Below the pieces are notes generated by a model. It worked only from the letters and a program-made list of their open reading frames with translations. It was not told where the DNA came from and searched no databases. Below, piece by piece: positions 1 to 7,193 of a stretch of 23,081 nucleotides of DNA (its first letter is position 1; the number at the start of each line of letters is the position of its first letter). Source of the stretch: a virus; the IMG/VR virus record IMGVR_UViG_3300020182_000199, positions 1-23,081 of that record. One strand, 5' to 3'. The translations under genes and the position numbers were made by a program.

Positions 1-816
1 GGTGCAGGTAAATTACAGTCAGGAGGATTAGGTTTAACTCAAAATACAGATTATGTACTTTCTTTTTATGCTAAAAATGTAGATGCTACGCTTGTTAATA
101 GCAGGGTTTTAGGTCTAGGAGGTAGTGGAGGGACTAATTTAACATCAGTAGATTACACAAGTCAATTAAGTACTACGGAATGGACGAGAATTACACATAC
201 ATTTAATACAGGTACAAATACTACAATTTATGTATATTTATCAAGTGCTTTAAATAGTGGAGGTACTATACAATTATGGGGAGCACAATTAGAAGAAGGC
301 TCTTACGCAACATCATACATTCCAACATCAGGAAGTACAGTTACAAGAAACCAAGACATCTTCACAAGAGATGGTATAGGTAGTTTGATTAATAGTACAG
401 AAGGGGTTTTGTTTGTAGAGATGGCTGCTTTACAAACTACAAATACTAATACAGAGTATTTAGTTATGTCTGATGGGAGTTATGCTAATAACAGTATTAT
501 GTTTCAATTAAGAAGTGGGGCTAACCAATTAGCAGTTTGGGGATATAGTGGTGGTGTTTATCAAATTGCTGAAATAATTACTTTAACAGACATAACTGAT
601 TTTAATAAAATAGCAATTAAATGGAAAGTAAATGATTTTGAAGTTTTTATCAATGGTTCTTCAGTTTATTCTTTAGGTACATATACAGCACCAACAGGAT
701 TAGATAGAATAGAATTTTCAAGAAATGGCTCGTCTCTTTTCTACGGTAAAGTAAAACAACTACAAGTATATACCACAGCACTCTCAGATGACCAAATAAA
801 GCAAATAACTCAGTAA
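1..816 (+). CDS. Phage tail fibre/adhesin with LamG-like domain (5' partial)
   Basis: The frame is open from base 1, so the gene starts before the window; a TTG at 385 is internal and not the start. The visible 271 codons contain two parts. Residues about 1-120 form a beta-rich carbohydrate-binding-like segment ending in WGAQLEEGSYATSYIPTSG, a signature I recognise from many phage and bacterial adhesins. Residues about 125-271 look like a concanavalin A/LamG jelly roll (FVEMAAL, IAIKWKVNDFEVFINGSS, then FYGKVKQLQVYTTALSDDQI), whose last part resembles the usual final strand of such domains. This suggests a virion surface protein binding host glycans. It ends one base before the next gene and precedes the portal. 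Family-level call is fairly secure; the receptor role is inference. Confidence 0.8.
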   Translation, partial: GAGKLQSGGLGLTQNTDYVLSFYAKNVDATLVNSRVLGLGGSGGTNLTSVDYTSQLSTTEWTRITHTFNTGTNTTIYVYLSSALNSGGTIQLWGAQLEEGSYATSYIPTSGSTVTRNQDIFTRDGIGSLINSTEGVLFVEMAALQTTNTNTEYLVMSDGSYANNSIMFQLRSGANQLAVWGYSGGVYQIAEIITLTDITDFNKIAIKWKVNDFEVFINGSSVYSLGTYTAPTGLDRIEFSRNGSSLFYGKVKQLQVYTTALSDDQIKQITQ

Positions 817-817
817 T

Positions 818-1177
818 ATGAATATATATAAATTACAATACGAAACAAAAGCAGAGGGAGATGCTGACTTACTTGCTAAAGGTACTTACGAAGTAATAAC
901 TGAAGAAGGAGTTACTCAAGATGTTTACAGAAATGGTACACAGGCTATCGTGTATCTTGGTAAAATAGTAGAAGTACCTGCAACTTATGATAAAGATGGT
1001 AAAGAATTAACTCCTCCTATTTATTATGATGGAGTATTTTACGACCTAATGACTACAGAAGAATATGATTTTGGAATACACGAGTTATTTCCTGTAAATT
1101 GTGTACATTCGTTCTTAGGTTATGAAAAGAACGCAGAAGGTACAGATGTAGACCCTGATGAATTAATAATAGAATAA
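818..1177 (+). CDS. Hypothetical protein downstream of fibre gene
   Basis: An ATG-started 119-aa acidic protein that begins right after the fibre stop and ends one base before the portal ATG, so it is probably cotranscribed with both. It has no signal peptide or membrane segment. The sequence is rich in Tyr, Glu and Asp, with short beta-prone stretches (VYRNGTQAIVYLG, PPIYYDGVFYDLM) and an acidic C terminus (DVDPDELIIE). I do not recognise a defined family. Position suggests a small virion-associated or fibre accessory protein, but this is only inference from neighbours. Confidence 0.7.
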   Translation: MNIYKLQYETKAEGDADLLAKGTYEVITEEGVTQDVYRNGTQAIVYLGKIVEVPATYDKDGKELTPPIYYDGVFYDLMTTEEYDFGIHELFPVNCVHSFLGYEKNAEGTDVDPDELIIE

Positions 1178-1178
1178 A

Positions 1179-3050
1179 ATGGATAAAATACTTAGTATAA
1201 ACTTAGAAACATCAACAGCTCCAATAGTACAAGAAGTAAGAGGACGTGATTACATAGAGTACGGAACGGAAGATTGGAAAAACCTCTATCCTCAGTTCTT
1301 GATTGACCTTTACTACAATTCTAGTACACACGCTGCAATTATCAATCAGACTGCTGAAATGATAGCAGGTGAAGACTTAGTATGTGAAGAAGATGATACT
1401 AATTTAGAAAGTTACGTTAAGCTTAAGAAGTTTCTAAGACACGCTAATTCTAACGAAAGTTTACACCAAGTAATTAAAAAAGTTGCTTTTGATTTTAAGC
1501 TTCAGGGAGGGTACGCAATACACGTTGTTTTTAATAGAGAAAGAACAGAAATCGTAGAGCTGTATCACGTACCTGTAGAGCGTGTAAGAGCAGGAAGACC
1601 AAATGCAATGGGTAAGGTTGATACTTACTATATAAGTGCTGATTGGGGAAACACTAGAACGAATAAACCCTATCCTGTACCTGCTTTTAATGTGAACGAC
1701 AGGACTTCAGGAAGTCAGTTAATTTACTCAGGTTCGTACAGTCCTAATATGGACGTTTATTACACTCCTGACTACATAGCAGGTTGTAATTGGGCTTTAG
1801 TAGACCAAAAGGTAGCGGAGTTCCACCTTAACAATATAGAGAATGGATTCGCAGGCTCGTATTTTGTAAGTTTCGCTAATGGTATACCAACATCTGAGGA
1901 AAGAAGACAGATAGAACAAAGCTTAGTAGATAAATTTACAGGAGCTTCTAATAGTGGTAAATTTGTATTGACGTTCTCAGATGATAAGACAAGAGTACCT
2001 GAAATAACTCCTATTAGTGTTTCTGACGCAGACAAGCAATACCTAGCATTACAAGAACTTTTAGTTTCAAATATTTGTGCAGCACATAGAATTACATCTA
2101 AAACTTTAATGGGTATTGATACAGACAATGGTTTTTCAAGTAACGCAGATGAACTTATCAATGCAGCTAATTTTTATCAAAATACAGTAGTAAGAGGATT
2201 CCAATTAAATATACTAAATACTTTACAGACTATATTCTCTGTGAACAATATGGATTTACCTGTTGAGTTTGTTCAACTTAAACCAATTACAGTTCAATTT
2301 GATTCTAAGACTATTAGAGAAGTAATGACAGTTGATGAAATCAGAGCTGACTTAGGACTTGAACCTTTAGGAGATGAAGAAACAGTAGAACAAGATGTAA
2401 AACTATCTGAAGTTGAAAAATGTAATTGCTCAGAAAAAACAGAGCTAGATTCTTTTATTGAAGAATTTGGTGAGGATATTTCAGAAGATTGGGAATTGAT
2501 AGAAGAAGAAGTAGTAGACGGAGAGCATCAAGACTTTGACTTTGAAAATGAGCTTAACAATATAGCTAATGACAAGACAGAATTAGCATCAACAGGAACT
2601 GCTAGACCTAATGCTAGAAGTAAGCAAGACGGAACAAATAAAGCAGACAATGAATTTTATAAGGTTAGATATGTTTACACTAAAGACAACTTCTTAAGCC
2701 AAGAAGGAAGTACTAGAGAATTTTGTAGTAAAATGATGTCAGCTAGGAAAGTTTACAGAAAAGAAGATATAATACAAATGGGTTCAAGAGCTGTAAATGC
2801 AGGTTGGGGACCTCGTGGTGCAGATACTTACTCAATTTGGCTTTACAAAGGAGGGGGAAATTGTCATCACTTTTGGTTAAGACAAATCTACAAAACATCT
2901 TTAAGAGGTGCTAAAAGTAACATCAAGCCAAGTGAAGCAATATCTTATACTAAAGCTTTGTCTGAAGGTTTTACATCTGAAAAGAATGACAACCTAGTAG
3001 CAAGACCACCAAAAAGAATGAAAAATAACGGATTTTTAGAACCAAGATAA
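1179..3050 (+). CDS. Phage portal protein with additional C-terminal Cys/His domain
   Basis: The 623-aa protein would form the dodecameric portal ring at the capsid vertex, through which TerL drives DNA. Residues about 1-410 have portal-type character: an N-terminal part with YPQFLIDLYYNSSTHAAIIN and MIAGEDL, a middle part with ELYHVPVERVRAG, then a helical region (QYLALQELLVSNICAAHRIT, SKTLMGI) and a crown-like end at VDEIRADLGLEPL. An acidic linker (about 430-465) leads to a distinct domain at about 490-600 with REFCSKM and a GGGNCHHFW motif. That layout resembles MuF/SPP1 gp7-like minor head domains that carry an R-x-F-C element and a GG-x-x-C-x-H element, here apparently fused to the portal. 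Portal call is strong by pattern; the identity of the C-terminal domain is inferred. Confidence 0.85.
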   Translation: MDKILSINLETSTAPIVQEVRGRDYIEYGTEDWKNLYPQFLIDLYYNSSTHAAIINQTAEMIAGEDLVCEEDDTNLESYVKLKKFLRHANSNESLHQVIKKVAFDFKLQGGYAIHVVFNRERTEIVELYHVPVERVRAGRPNAMGKVDTYYISADWGNTRTNKPYPVPAFNVNDRTSGSQLIYSGSYSPNMDVYYTPDYIAGCNWALVDQKVAEFHLNNIENGFAGSYFVSFANGIPTSEERRQIEQSLVDKFTGASNSGKFVLTFSDDKTRVPEITPISVSDADKQYLALQELLVSNICAAHRITSKTLMGIDTDNGFSSNADELINAANFYQNTVVRGFQLNILNTLQTIFSVNNMDLPVEFVQLKPITVQFDSKTIREVMTVDEIRADLGLEPLGDEETVEQDVKLSEVEKCNCSEKTELDSFIEEFGEDISEDWELIEEEVVDGEHQDFDFENELNNIANDKTELASTGTARPNARSKQDGTNKADNEFYKVRYVYTKDNFLSQEGSTREFCSKMMSARKVYRKEDIIQMGSRAVNAGWGPRGADTYSIWLYKGGGNCHHFWLRQIYKTSLRGAKSNIKPSEAISYTKALSEGFTSEKNDNLVARPPKRMKNNGFLEPR

Positions 3051-3052
3051 TT

Positions 3053-3625
3053 ATGGCATACGTACTATTTATATCAGAAGCGAAATTAAAGGACTCTACA
3101 GCAATCAATTTGAATGTTGATGTTGAGCTATTACTTCCTTATGTTCGTCAAGCACAGAAGCTCTATGTAGAAACTAAGCTAGGTACTGACTTGAATCAAA
3201 AGCTTAAAGACTTAATTGTAGCAGGAACAGTAGGAAACGCAGGAAACGAAGCTTACGCTACTTTACTAAATGACTACATAGGTGATATGTTACCGAATTG
3301 GGCGTTCTATCACGCTATCCCTTTTTTAAGATTTAAGATTGAGAACGGCAATATTTACTCTAAGACTTCAGAAACAGGAACTGCTTTAAGTACAGAAGAA
3401 AGCCAACACCTAAGAGAAGAAGTAAGAAATACAGCTGAATACTACACAGAGAGAATGATTGACTACATTTGCAATAATAATTCTAGTTTCCCTGAATACT
3501 CTACAAATACAGGTGCAGATGTGAACCCTGATAGAAACGCTTACTATAATGGAATGAACCTTGAAAGACCAACACCACAAGGAACAAAACTTACTTTAAG
3601 AAACTTTCTAAATTCATCTGATTAA
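3053..3625 (+). CDS. Probable head-tail connector/adaptor protein
   Basis: A 190-aa, largely helical protein starting two bases after the portal stop. It has the look of flavophage neck proteins: an N-terminal YVLFISEAKLKDSTAINLNV segment, then helices with LLPYVRQAQKLYVETKLG, a central NWAFYHAIPFLRFKIENG element, and a C-terminal half with REEVRNTAEYYTERMIDYIC and a basic, disordered-looking tail. Gp6-like adaptors are similarly helical, bind beneath the portal, and are usually encoded next to it, which fits here. I infer the role from size, helical make-up and position; no diagnostic catalytic motif exists in such proteins. Confidence 0.6.
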   Translation: MAYVLFISEAKLKDSTAINLNVDVELLLPYVRQAQKLYVETKLGTDLNQKLKDLIVAGTVGNAGNEAYATLLNDYIGDMLPNWAFYHAIPFLRFKIENGNIYSKTSETGTALSTEESQHLREEVRNTAEYYTERMIDYICNNNSSFPEYSTNTGADVNPDRNAYYNGMNLERPTPQGTKLTLRNFLNSSD

Positions 3626-3762
3626 TGAAGAAACACTATAAACCTAAACAAAAGAATATAACTAAATTAAAATCGTACTTAAATGCCGATAAGAAAAACA
3701 ATACAGGAAGTGTCCGAAGTAGCAGTAGTAAACGGAACTGTCCTAAGCGTAACAACATTTAG
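3625..3762 (+). CDS. Possible small basic protein (45 aa)
   Basis: A small ATG-started frame whose ATG shares its A with the TAA of the connector gene. The 45-aa product is Lys/Asn/Ser-rich (MKKHYKPKQKNITKLKSYLN at the start). It overlaps the following holin-like gene by 80 bases in another frame. The tight stop-start coupling argues for translation; the low-complexity content and the long overlap argue against it. No family recognised. It may be only a coupling leader for the holin-like gene. Confidence 0.35.
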   Translation: MKKHYKPKQKNITKLKSYLNADKKNNTGSVRSSSSKRNCPKRNNI

Positions 3763-3862
3763 CAATTTAGAACTAGCTTTAAAGATTCTTCTTTTAGTTG
3801 TATCAATAGCTTATACAATTGACAAGTGGAGATTAAGTAGAAAAAGAAATGAGAATAATTAA
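3683..3862 (+). CDS. Holin-like small membrane protein
   Basis: A 59-aa frame beginning MPIRKTIQEVSEV. It has one clear transmembrane segment at about residues 30-47 (LELALKILLLVVSIAYTI), followed by a positively charged tail (DKWRLSRKRNENN). This topology, an extra-cytoplasmic or amphipathic N terminus with one helix and a basic C terminus, matches small phage holins, which permeabilise the inner membrane at the end of infection. It lies next to a DUF5675 gene and another small membrane protein, a plausible lysis cassette. It is too short for routine length cut-offs. Membrane protein: confident. Holin function: inferred from topology and neighbours. Confidence 0.65.
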   Translation: MPIRKTIQEVSEVAVVNGTVLSVTTFSNLELALKILLLVVSIAYTIDKWRLSRKRNENN

Positions 3863-4382
3863 ATGGCTAAAATCACTAATAACACTTATAATGGCGTTAA
3901 AAGAAAAAGGAAGGGGGTACACTCCAAAAACGCAAGTAAAGGCGGGAGAGGCTTTAAAAAAGCTTACAGAGGTCAAGGTCGTTAATCTTTTAATCATTAG
4001 AGATACATTTACGGAAAATTCTACAATAGGAGAGCTTTTTATAAATGGTGAAAGGTTTTGTGATACCTTAGAGAACCCCTATATAAATAATCAAAGAAAT
4101 ATATCCTGTATTCCTGAAGGGAGGTACAAAGTAAGGTTAAGACTACCAAGAGAATCAGCTACTAGAGATTACTTACACTTATTAGTTCAGGATGTGCCAA
4201 ACAGGGATTATATCTTATTCCATATAGGAAATACAGCTAAAGATACAAGCGGTTGTATTCTAGTAGGACAAGGAAGTGAACAGGACGTTGTTTATAACTC
4301 ACGCTTAGCTATGGACTTAGTTATCAAAGAAATACTTAATTTAGGCGGCGAAAACATTAATTTAATAATCAAAAATAAATAA
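3849..4382 (+). CDS. DUF5675 family protein (start uncertain)
   Basis: The conserved part begins at about base 3984 with NLLIIRDTFTENSTIGELFI and includes CDTLENPY, CIPEGRYKVRL, YILFHIGNTAKDTSGCILVG. This is the DUF5675 pattern, a compact domain found in phages and conjugative elements, in which the His and the SGC Cys recall L,D-transpeptidase-like folds; a cell-wall role is therefore possible but unproven. The start is unclear. ATGs at 3849 and 3891 give basic N-terminal extensions overlapping a nested basic-protein gene at 3863-3985. The position where homologues as I recall them begin (base 3981) holds GTT, which is not a usual start. The 3849 start overlaps the holin-like gene by 14 bases. 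It sits in the candidate lysis region. Confidence 0.75.
   Translation: MRIIKWLKSLITLIMALKEKGRGYTPKTQVKAGEALKKLTEVKVVNLLIIRDTFTENSTIGELFINGERFCDTLENPYINNQRNISCIPEGRYKVRLRLPRESATRDYLHLLVQDVPNRDYILFHIGNTAKDTSGCILVGQGSEQDVVYNSRLAMDLVIKEILNLGGENINLIIKNK
3863..3985 (+). CDS. Small basic protein nested in the DUF5675 frame
   Basis: A 40-aa ATG-started frame one base after the holin-like stop, product beginning MAKITNNTYNGVKRKRKGVH and ending in KKAYRGQGR. The KRKxVHSKN...YRGQGR layout matches a short, highly basic protein I recall recurring in Bacteroidota phage genomes. It lies entirely within the upstream part of the DUF5675 frame, in a different register. A recognisable conserved C terminus here suggests that this frame, rather than the overlapping extension of the DUF5675 gene, is the one under selection. 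Function unknown; the charge suggests nucleic-acid or membrane-surface binding. Confidence 0.6.
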   Translation: MAKITNNTYNGVKRKRKGVHSKNASKGGRGFKKAYRGQGR

Positions 4383-4384
4383 TT

Positions 4385-4579
4385 ATGAAAAAGTTTTTTC
4401 AAAAGTACCTTATCGGACAGATGTTAAAGTCAAAGAAGTTTTGGTACGCAATCAGTTCAGTAGTAGTTCCTGCTATTGTAACATTCTTAGGAGTTGATGA
4501 AGCAACAGCTACAGAGTTGTATCACGCAATCTTAGTTCTTATTGTAGGGCAGGGAATCGCTGACGTAGCTAAGAAATAG
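4385..4579 (+). CDS. Small membrane protein, second holin candidate
   Basis: A 64-aa protein, ATG at 4385 two bases after the DUF5675 stop. After a basic N terminus (MKKFFQKYLIGQMLKSKKFW) there are two hydrophobic helices, about 21-37 (AISSVVVPAIVTFLGV) and about 46-61 (YHAILVLIVGQGIADV), with a short polar turn (DEATATE). Two-helix proteins of this size with charged ends are typical of class II holins. The adjacency to another small membrane protein and a possible wall-active domain supports a lysis role, but the function is inferred. The two membrane proteins could be a holin/antiholin or holin/spanin-like pair; I see no lipobox. Confidence 0.65.
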   Translation: MKKFFQKYLIGQMLKSKKFWYAISSVVVPAIVTFLGVDEATATELYHAILVLIVGQGIADVAKK

Positions 4580-4580
4580 T

Positions 4581-5666
4581 TTGTCTAAACAAGGAAAAAG
4601 ACTAAGACTTTCCCCTGAAGAAGTTGAGTTAATCAATGAATCTAGGGGGAAAGACTTGTCCAATATTAACGGCAATACTGCTTTAGATTTACACCTTAAA
4701 GATAGAGGTATAGATAAAAAAGATATTGTAAGCGTTAAGCATTGGCAAAATATGTCAGGTGAATTACGCTTTTCAATAGTTACAAAAGAACAATACGGAA
4801 CTGATAAGCTAGATTTACTTGAAGATATTCAAAATCTAATTGAAAACTACTCCCCTAAATATCCAAAAATTAAAAGAGTAAAGGGTGAACACTTGTTAGT
4901 AATAAACCCTGCTGATATACATATAGGGAAACTTGCAGTAGCTTTAGAAACAGGTGATGACTATAATACTGAGATAGCTTACAATAGAGTCTTAGAAGGC
5001 GTTACAGGACTTATTAGCAAAGCTAAGGGGTTTAGTATAGATAGAGTATTATTTTGTGTAGGTAATGACGTATTACATATAGACAATGTATATAATACAA
5101 CTACAGCAGGAACACCACAAGACGCTGACGGTAAATGGTGGCAACACTTTGAAGTAGCTTTAAAACTATATGTTAAATGTGTTGAGATACTAAGACAAGT
5201 TGCTCCTGTTGATGTAGTACATTCAATGTCTAATCACGATTATCAAAGCGGATTTCATTTAGCACACTCTTTAAAGTCTTGGTTCAGAAATACTAAAGAT
5301 GTTACTTTTGATATATCTGTAGCACATAGGAAGTATTATAAGTATGGTTCTAATCTAATAGGACTTGAACACGGTGATGGTGCTAAAATGGATAAGCTAC
5401 CTATGTTAATGGCAAACGAAAAACCGCAAGAATGGGCGGAAACTAAATACAGATATTGGTATTTACATCACTTACATCATAAAGTTAAGCATAGATGGTT
5501 AGACGGCAAAGACTTTATAGGTGTAACAGTTGAGTATATGCGTAGTCCTTCAGGAACTGATAGTTGGCACAATAGAAAAGGTTTTTGTGGCGTACAAAAA
5601 GCAGTAGAAGGCTTCATACATTCCAAAGAATCAGGGCAAATAGCAAGACTCGTTCACTATTTTTAA
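4581..5666 (+). CDS. Calcineurin-like metallophosphoesterase
   Basis: A 361-aa protein with TTG start at 4581, one base after the previous stop; no better in-frame ATG lies before the conserved part. The N-terminal ~100 residues are charged and helical. The metallophosphoesterase core follows with motifs in order: PADIHIGK (about residue 110, D-x-H), GNDVLH (about 160, in place of GD), SNHD (about 217, N-H-D/E), EHGDG (about 262) and HHLHH (about 295). These supply the two-metal ligands of this hydrolase fold. Substrate is unknown; phage members could act on DNA, nucleotides or cyclic nucleotides. It is the last gene of the rightward late block before a regulatory gap. Family call is good; biological role is open. 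Confidence 0.8.
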   Translation: MSKQGKRLRLSPEEVELINESRGKDLSNINGNTALDLHLKDRGIDKKDIVSVKHWQNMSGELRFSIVTKEQYGTDKLDLLEDIQNLIENYSPKYPKIKRVKGEHLLVINPADIHIGKLAVALETGDDYNTEIAYNRVLEGVTGLISKAKGFSIDRVLFCVGNDVLHIDNVYNTTTAGTPQDADGKWWQHFEVALKLYVKCVEILRQVAPVDVVHSMSNHDYQSGFHLAHSLKSWFRNTKDVTFDISVAHRKYYKYGSNLIGLEHGDGAKMDKLPMLMANEKPQEWAETKYRYWYLHHLHHKVKHRWLDGKDFIGVTVEYMRSPSGTDSWHNRKGFCGVQKAVEGFIHSKESGQIARLVHYF

Positions 5667-5738
5667 ACCCTTTTAACCCCTTTTTCAATCTTTATTTAAA
5701 TTTATTTTAGTATCATTTACTAGATAAGGAATAACTAT

Positions 5739-5772
5739 TTTTAAACTATTCTGTTAAAAAGTTAGTTTAAAA
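5739..5772. repeat. Perfect 10-bp inverted repeat upstream of promoter
   Basis: TTTTAAACTA at 5739-5748 and TAGTTTAAAA at 5763-5772 are exact reverse complements separated by 14 bases. The right arm ends one base before the -33 TTTG of the promoter. This could be an operator for a dimeric regulator or the stem of an AT-rich terminator for the upstream gene. Low GC makes a strong intrinsic terminator less likely. Confidence 0.55.
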
Positions 5773-5773
5773 C

Positions 5774-5803
5774 TTTGTTAATTAAAAAAAGGTTTTATCT
5801 TTG
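5774..5803 (+). promoter_or_regulatory. Bacteroidota-type promoter for the DNA-metabolism block
   Basis: TTTG at 5774-5777 and TATCTTTG at 5796-5803 are 18 bases apart. This fits the established Bacteroidota primary sigma consensus TTTG-N17-20-TAnnTTTG exactly. The start of transcription would fall a few bases after 5803, giving a leader of about 30 nt before the ATG at 5841. It lies in the longest gap of the window (5667-5840), between the late-type metallophosphoesterase gene and the replication genes, so the host RNA polymerase could use it early in infection. Confidence 0.75.
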
Positions 5804-5840
5804 AACCATCAAAATTAAATTAATTAAAAAGAAAAAGAAA

Positions 5841-5948
5841 ATGAAAAAGATATTAGAAATACTATTCGGAATGGCAGCACTTTATAGCTGCTTATATGTA
5901 CTACTTGCGTCTATTACGCTTTTAGAACTTTTTTTAGGACTAAGATAA
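5841..5948 (+). CDS. 35-aa single-pass membrane peptide
   Basis: First frame after the promoter. ATG at 5841 follows an A-rich leader (aagaaaaagaaaatg), as is common for flavobacterial starts. The peptide starts MKKILEILFGMAALYSCLYV and is hydrophobic almost throughout, with Lys residues only at the N terminus, so it is probably membrane inserted. Its TAA shares its last base with the ATG of the next gene, which supports translation. Function unknown. Confidence 0.6.
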   Translation: MKKILEILFGMAALYSCLYVLLASITLLELFLGLR

Positions 5949-6157
5949 TGAAATTCAAATTAAAAGACGCAAACACTAAGCAGGAAGCTATTTTAAGCTT
6001 GTTAGACGTACAAACTAATAAACCTGAGTTATTGCCTAACAATACGGCTTTAACTGAGCAAGGGCTTAATCTATTGTCTTTTCAATTTGTTAGAGATTTA
6101 TATGTAAAAGTAAAAGATACTTATTACAATTCACTTGACTTTAATAACAAATTTTAA
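5948..6157 (+). CDS. Hypothetical early protein
   Basis: A 69-aa protein starting MKFKLKDANTKQEAILSLLD, coupled to the previous peptide by a one-base stop/start overlap. It is mainly helical and charged, with no membrane segment, metal site or DNA-binding motif that I recognise. Second gene of the block driven by the promoter at 5774-5803; small early phage proteins of this kind often act on host factors, but there is no direct evidence here. Confidence 0.65.
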   Translation: MKFKLKDANTKQEAILSLLDVQTNKPELLPNNTALTEQGLNLLSFQFVRDLYVKVKDTYYNSLDFNNKF

Positions 6158-6158
6158 G

Positions 6159-6527
6159 ATGACAATAAAAGACGCAAACTATTTAGAATACTCAACTTAT
6201 GTTGATTACAGCGAACCTAAAATATCTTTTATTACAGGAAGGCCAATAGACAATACTGAAGTAATAGCTGAAGAATGGTTGTTAAAACCTAACTTCATTC
6301 CTGCACAAGTAAATAAGGTAGGTGGCTTTAAAAATAACGACTTACAATTTAACAGCCGTTCAGTTGTAGTTGTAGCTACAAGATTACAGAACTACAATAA
6401 GTTTAAGGAAATGCTTAAGAAATACGCTTGGCAAACTTCAGGAGAATGGGAGGTAGATATGAAACCTGAATGGTTAAAGCTTTACAAAGAAAATAACAAT
6501 ACACCTTTGATAATCAATTTAATTTAG
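6159..6527 (+). CDS. Hypothetical protein
   Basis: A 122-aa protein. I chose ATG at 6159 (MTIKDANYLEYSTYVDYSEP), directly after the previous stop at 6157, over an in-frame TTG at 6135 inside the previous gene. The sequence is a mixed alpha/beta soluble protein with a beta-strand pair (SRSVVVVATRLQNYNKF) and a Trp-rich C-terminal part (YAWQTSGEWEVDMKPEWLKL). No family recognised. Its place before the ERF gene suggests an early or middle role. Confidence 0.65.
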   Translation: MTIKDANYLEYSTYVDYSEPKISFITGRPIDNTEVIAEEWLLKPNFIPAQVNKVGGFKNNDLQFNSRSVVVVATRLQNYNKFKEMLKKYAWQTSGEWEVDMKPEWLKLYKENNNTPLIINLI

Positions 6528-6586
6528 TATTTTTAACAAAATTATAAACAGGCAAAAATCCTAGCCACTAACATAGGTAGAAATAT

Positions 6587-7159
6587 ATGAAAACAGAAGA
6601 AAAGCAGGATTATTTAATAGCTATACAAAGCGAATTAAAAGCTCCTAAGAAACAATTTAACAGTTTTGGTAAGTATAATTACAGAAGTGCTGAAGACATT
6701 TTAGAAGCTGTTAAACCATTACTAAAGAAGTACAATTGCTATTTAACTATTACAGAAACTACAAAGGAGATTGCAGGGTATTTAGTTTTAAACTCTAAAG
6801 TATCAATTTCAGATGGAGAAACTAATATATCAGTAGAAGCTCAAGCAGGTATTAATCCTGAACGAAAAGGAATGGATATTGCACAGAGTTTTGGTAGTAG
6901 TAGTTCTTACGCTAAGAAGTATGCTTTAGGTAATTTATTTTTATTAGATGATACTAAAGACGCTGATAGTAATAAAGTAAATGAACCTATTGCTAAATCT
7001 AAACTTACAATGACTACAGATATTTACAATTCAATGTTAGAAGCAATCAATATAGGGAAAGGTAATATAGTCTATGAAAAGATGAATAACTACAAAATGA
7101 CAAATAAGCAATCAGAAAAACTTTCTGAAATGATAACAAATACACGAATTAAACAATAA
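6587..7159 (+). CDS. erf: ERF-family single-strand annealing protein
   Basis: A 190-aa recombinase of the P22 Erf family, which anneals complementary single strands during phage recombination and replication. Supporting motifs in order: an N-terminal helix (EKQDYLIAIQSELKAPKKQF), FGKYNYRSAEDILEAVKPLL (about 24-47), a beta-rich middle (YLTITETTKEIAGYLVLNSK), MDIAQSFGSSSSYAKKYALG (about 91-115) and LLDDTKDAD (about 117-125). The QxxGxxxSYxxRY/KKY-like pattern is diagnostic. The C-terminal ~60 residues are variable. It is followed by an SSB-like protein, the usual partner of such annealing proteins. Preceded by a 59-base gap without a recognisable promoter. Confidence 0.88.
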   Translation: MKTEEKQDYLIAIQSELKAPKKQFNSFGKYNYRSAEDILEAVKPLLKKYNCYLTITETTKEIAGYLVLNSKVSISDGETNISVEAQAGINPERKGMDIAQSFGSSSSYAKKYALGNLFLLDDTKDADSNKVNEPIAKSKLTMTTDIYNSMLEAINIGKGNIVYEKMNNYKMTNKQSEKLSEMITNTRIKQ

Positions 7160-7193
7160 TTAATAAAGACCTGCAAAAACAGGCACAATAAAA

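Noticed and set aside
385-816. Fibre gene starting at TTG 385
   Set aside because: The frame is open and fibre-like all the way from base 1, so 385 is an internal codon of a gene starting outside the window.
1772-2161. 129-codon minus-strand frame inside the portal gene
   Set aside because: The portal protein on the + strand is clearly coding here, and the antisense product has no family features.
7170-7183. CCTG/CAGG hairpin before the SSB-like gene, and an AAACAGGCA string shared with the gap before the ERF gene (6546-6554)
   Set aside because: The stem has only four pairs, and the shared nonamer sits at different distances from the two starts; this is within chance for AT-rich gaps.
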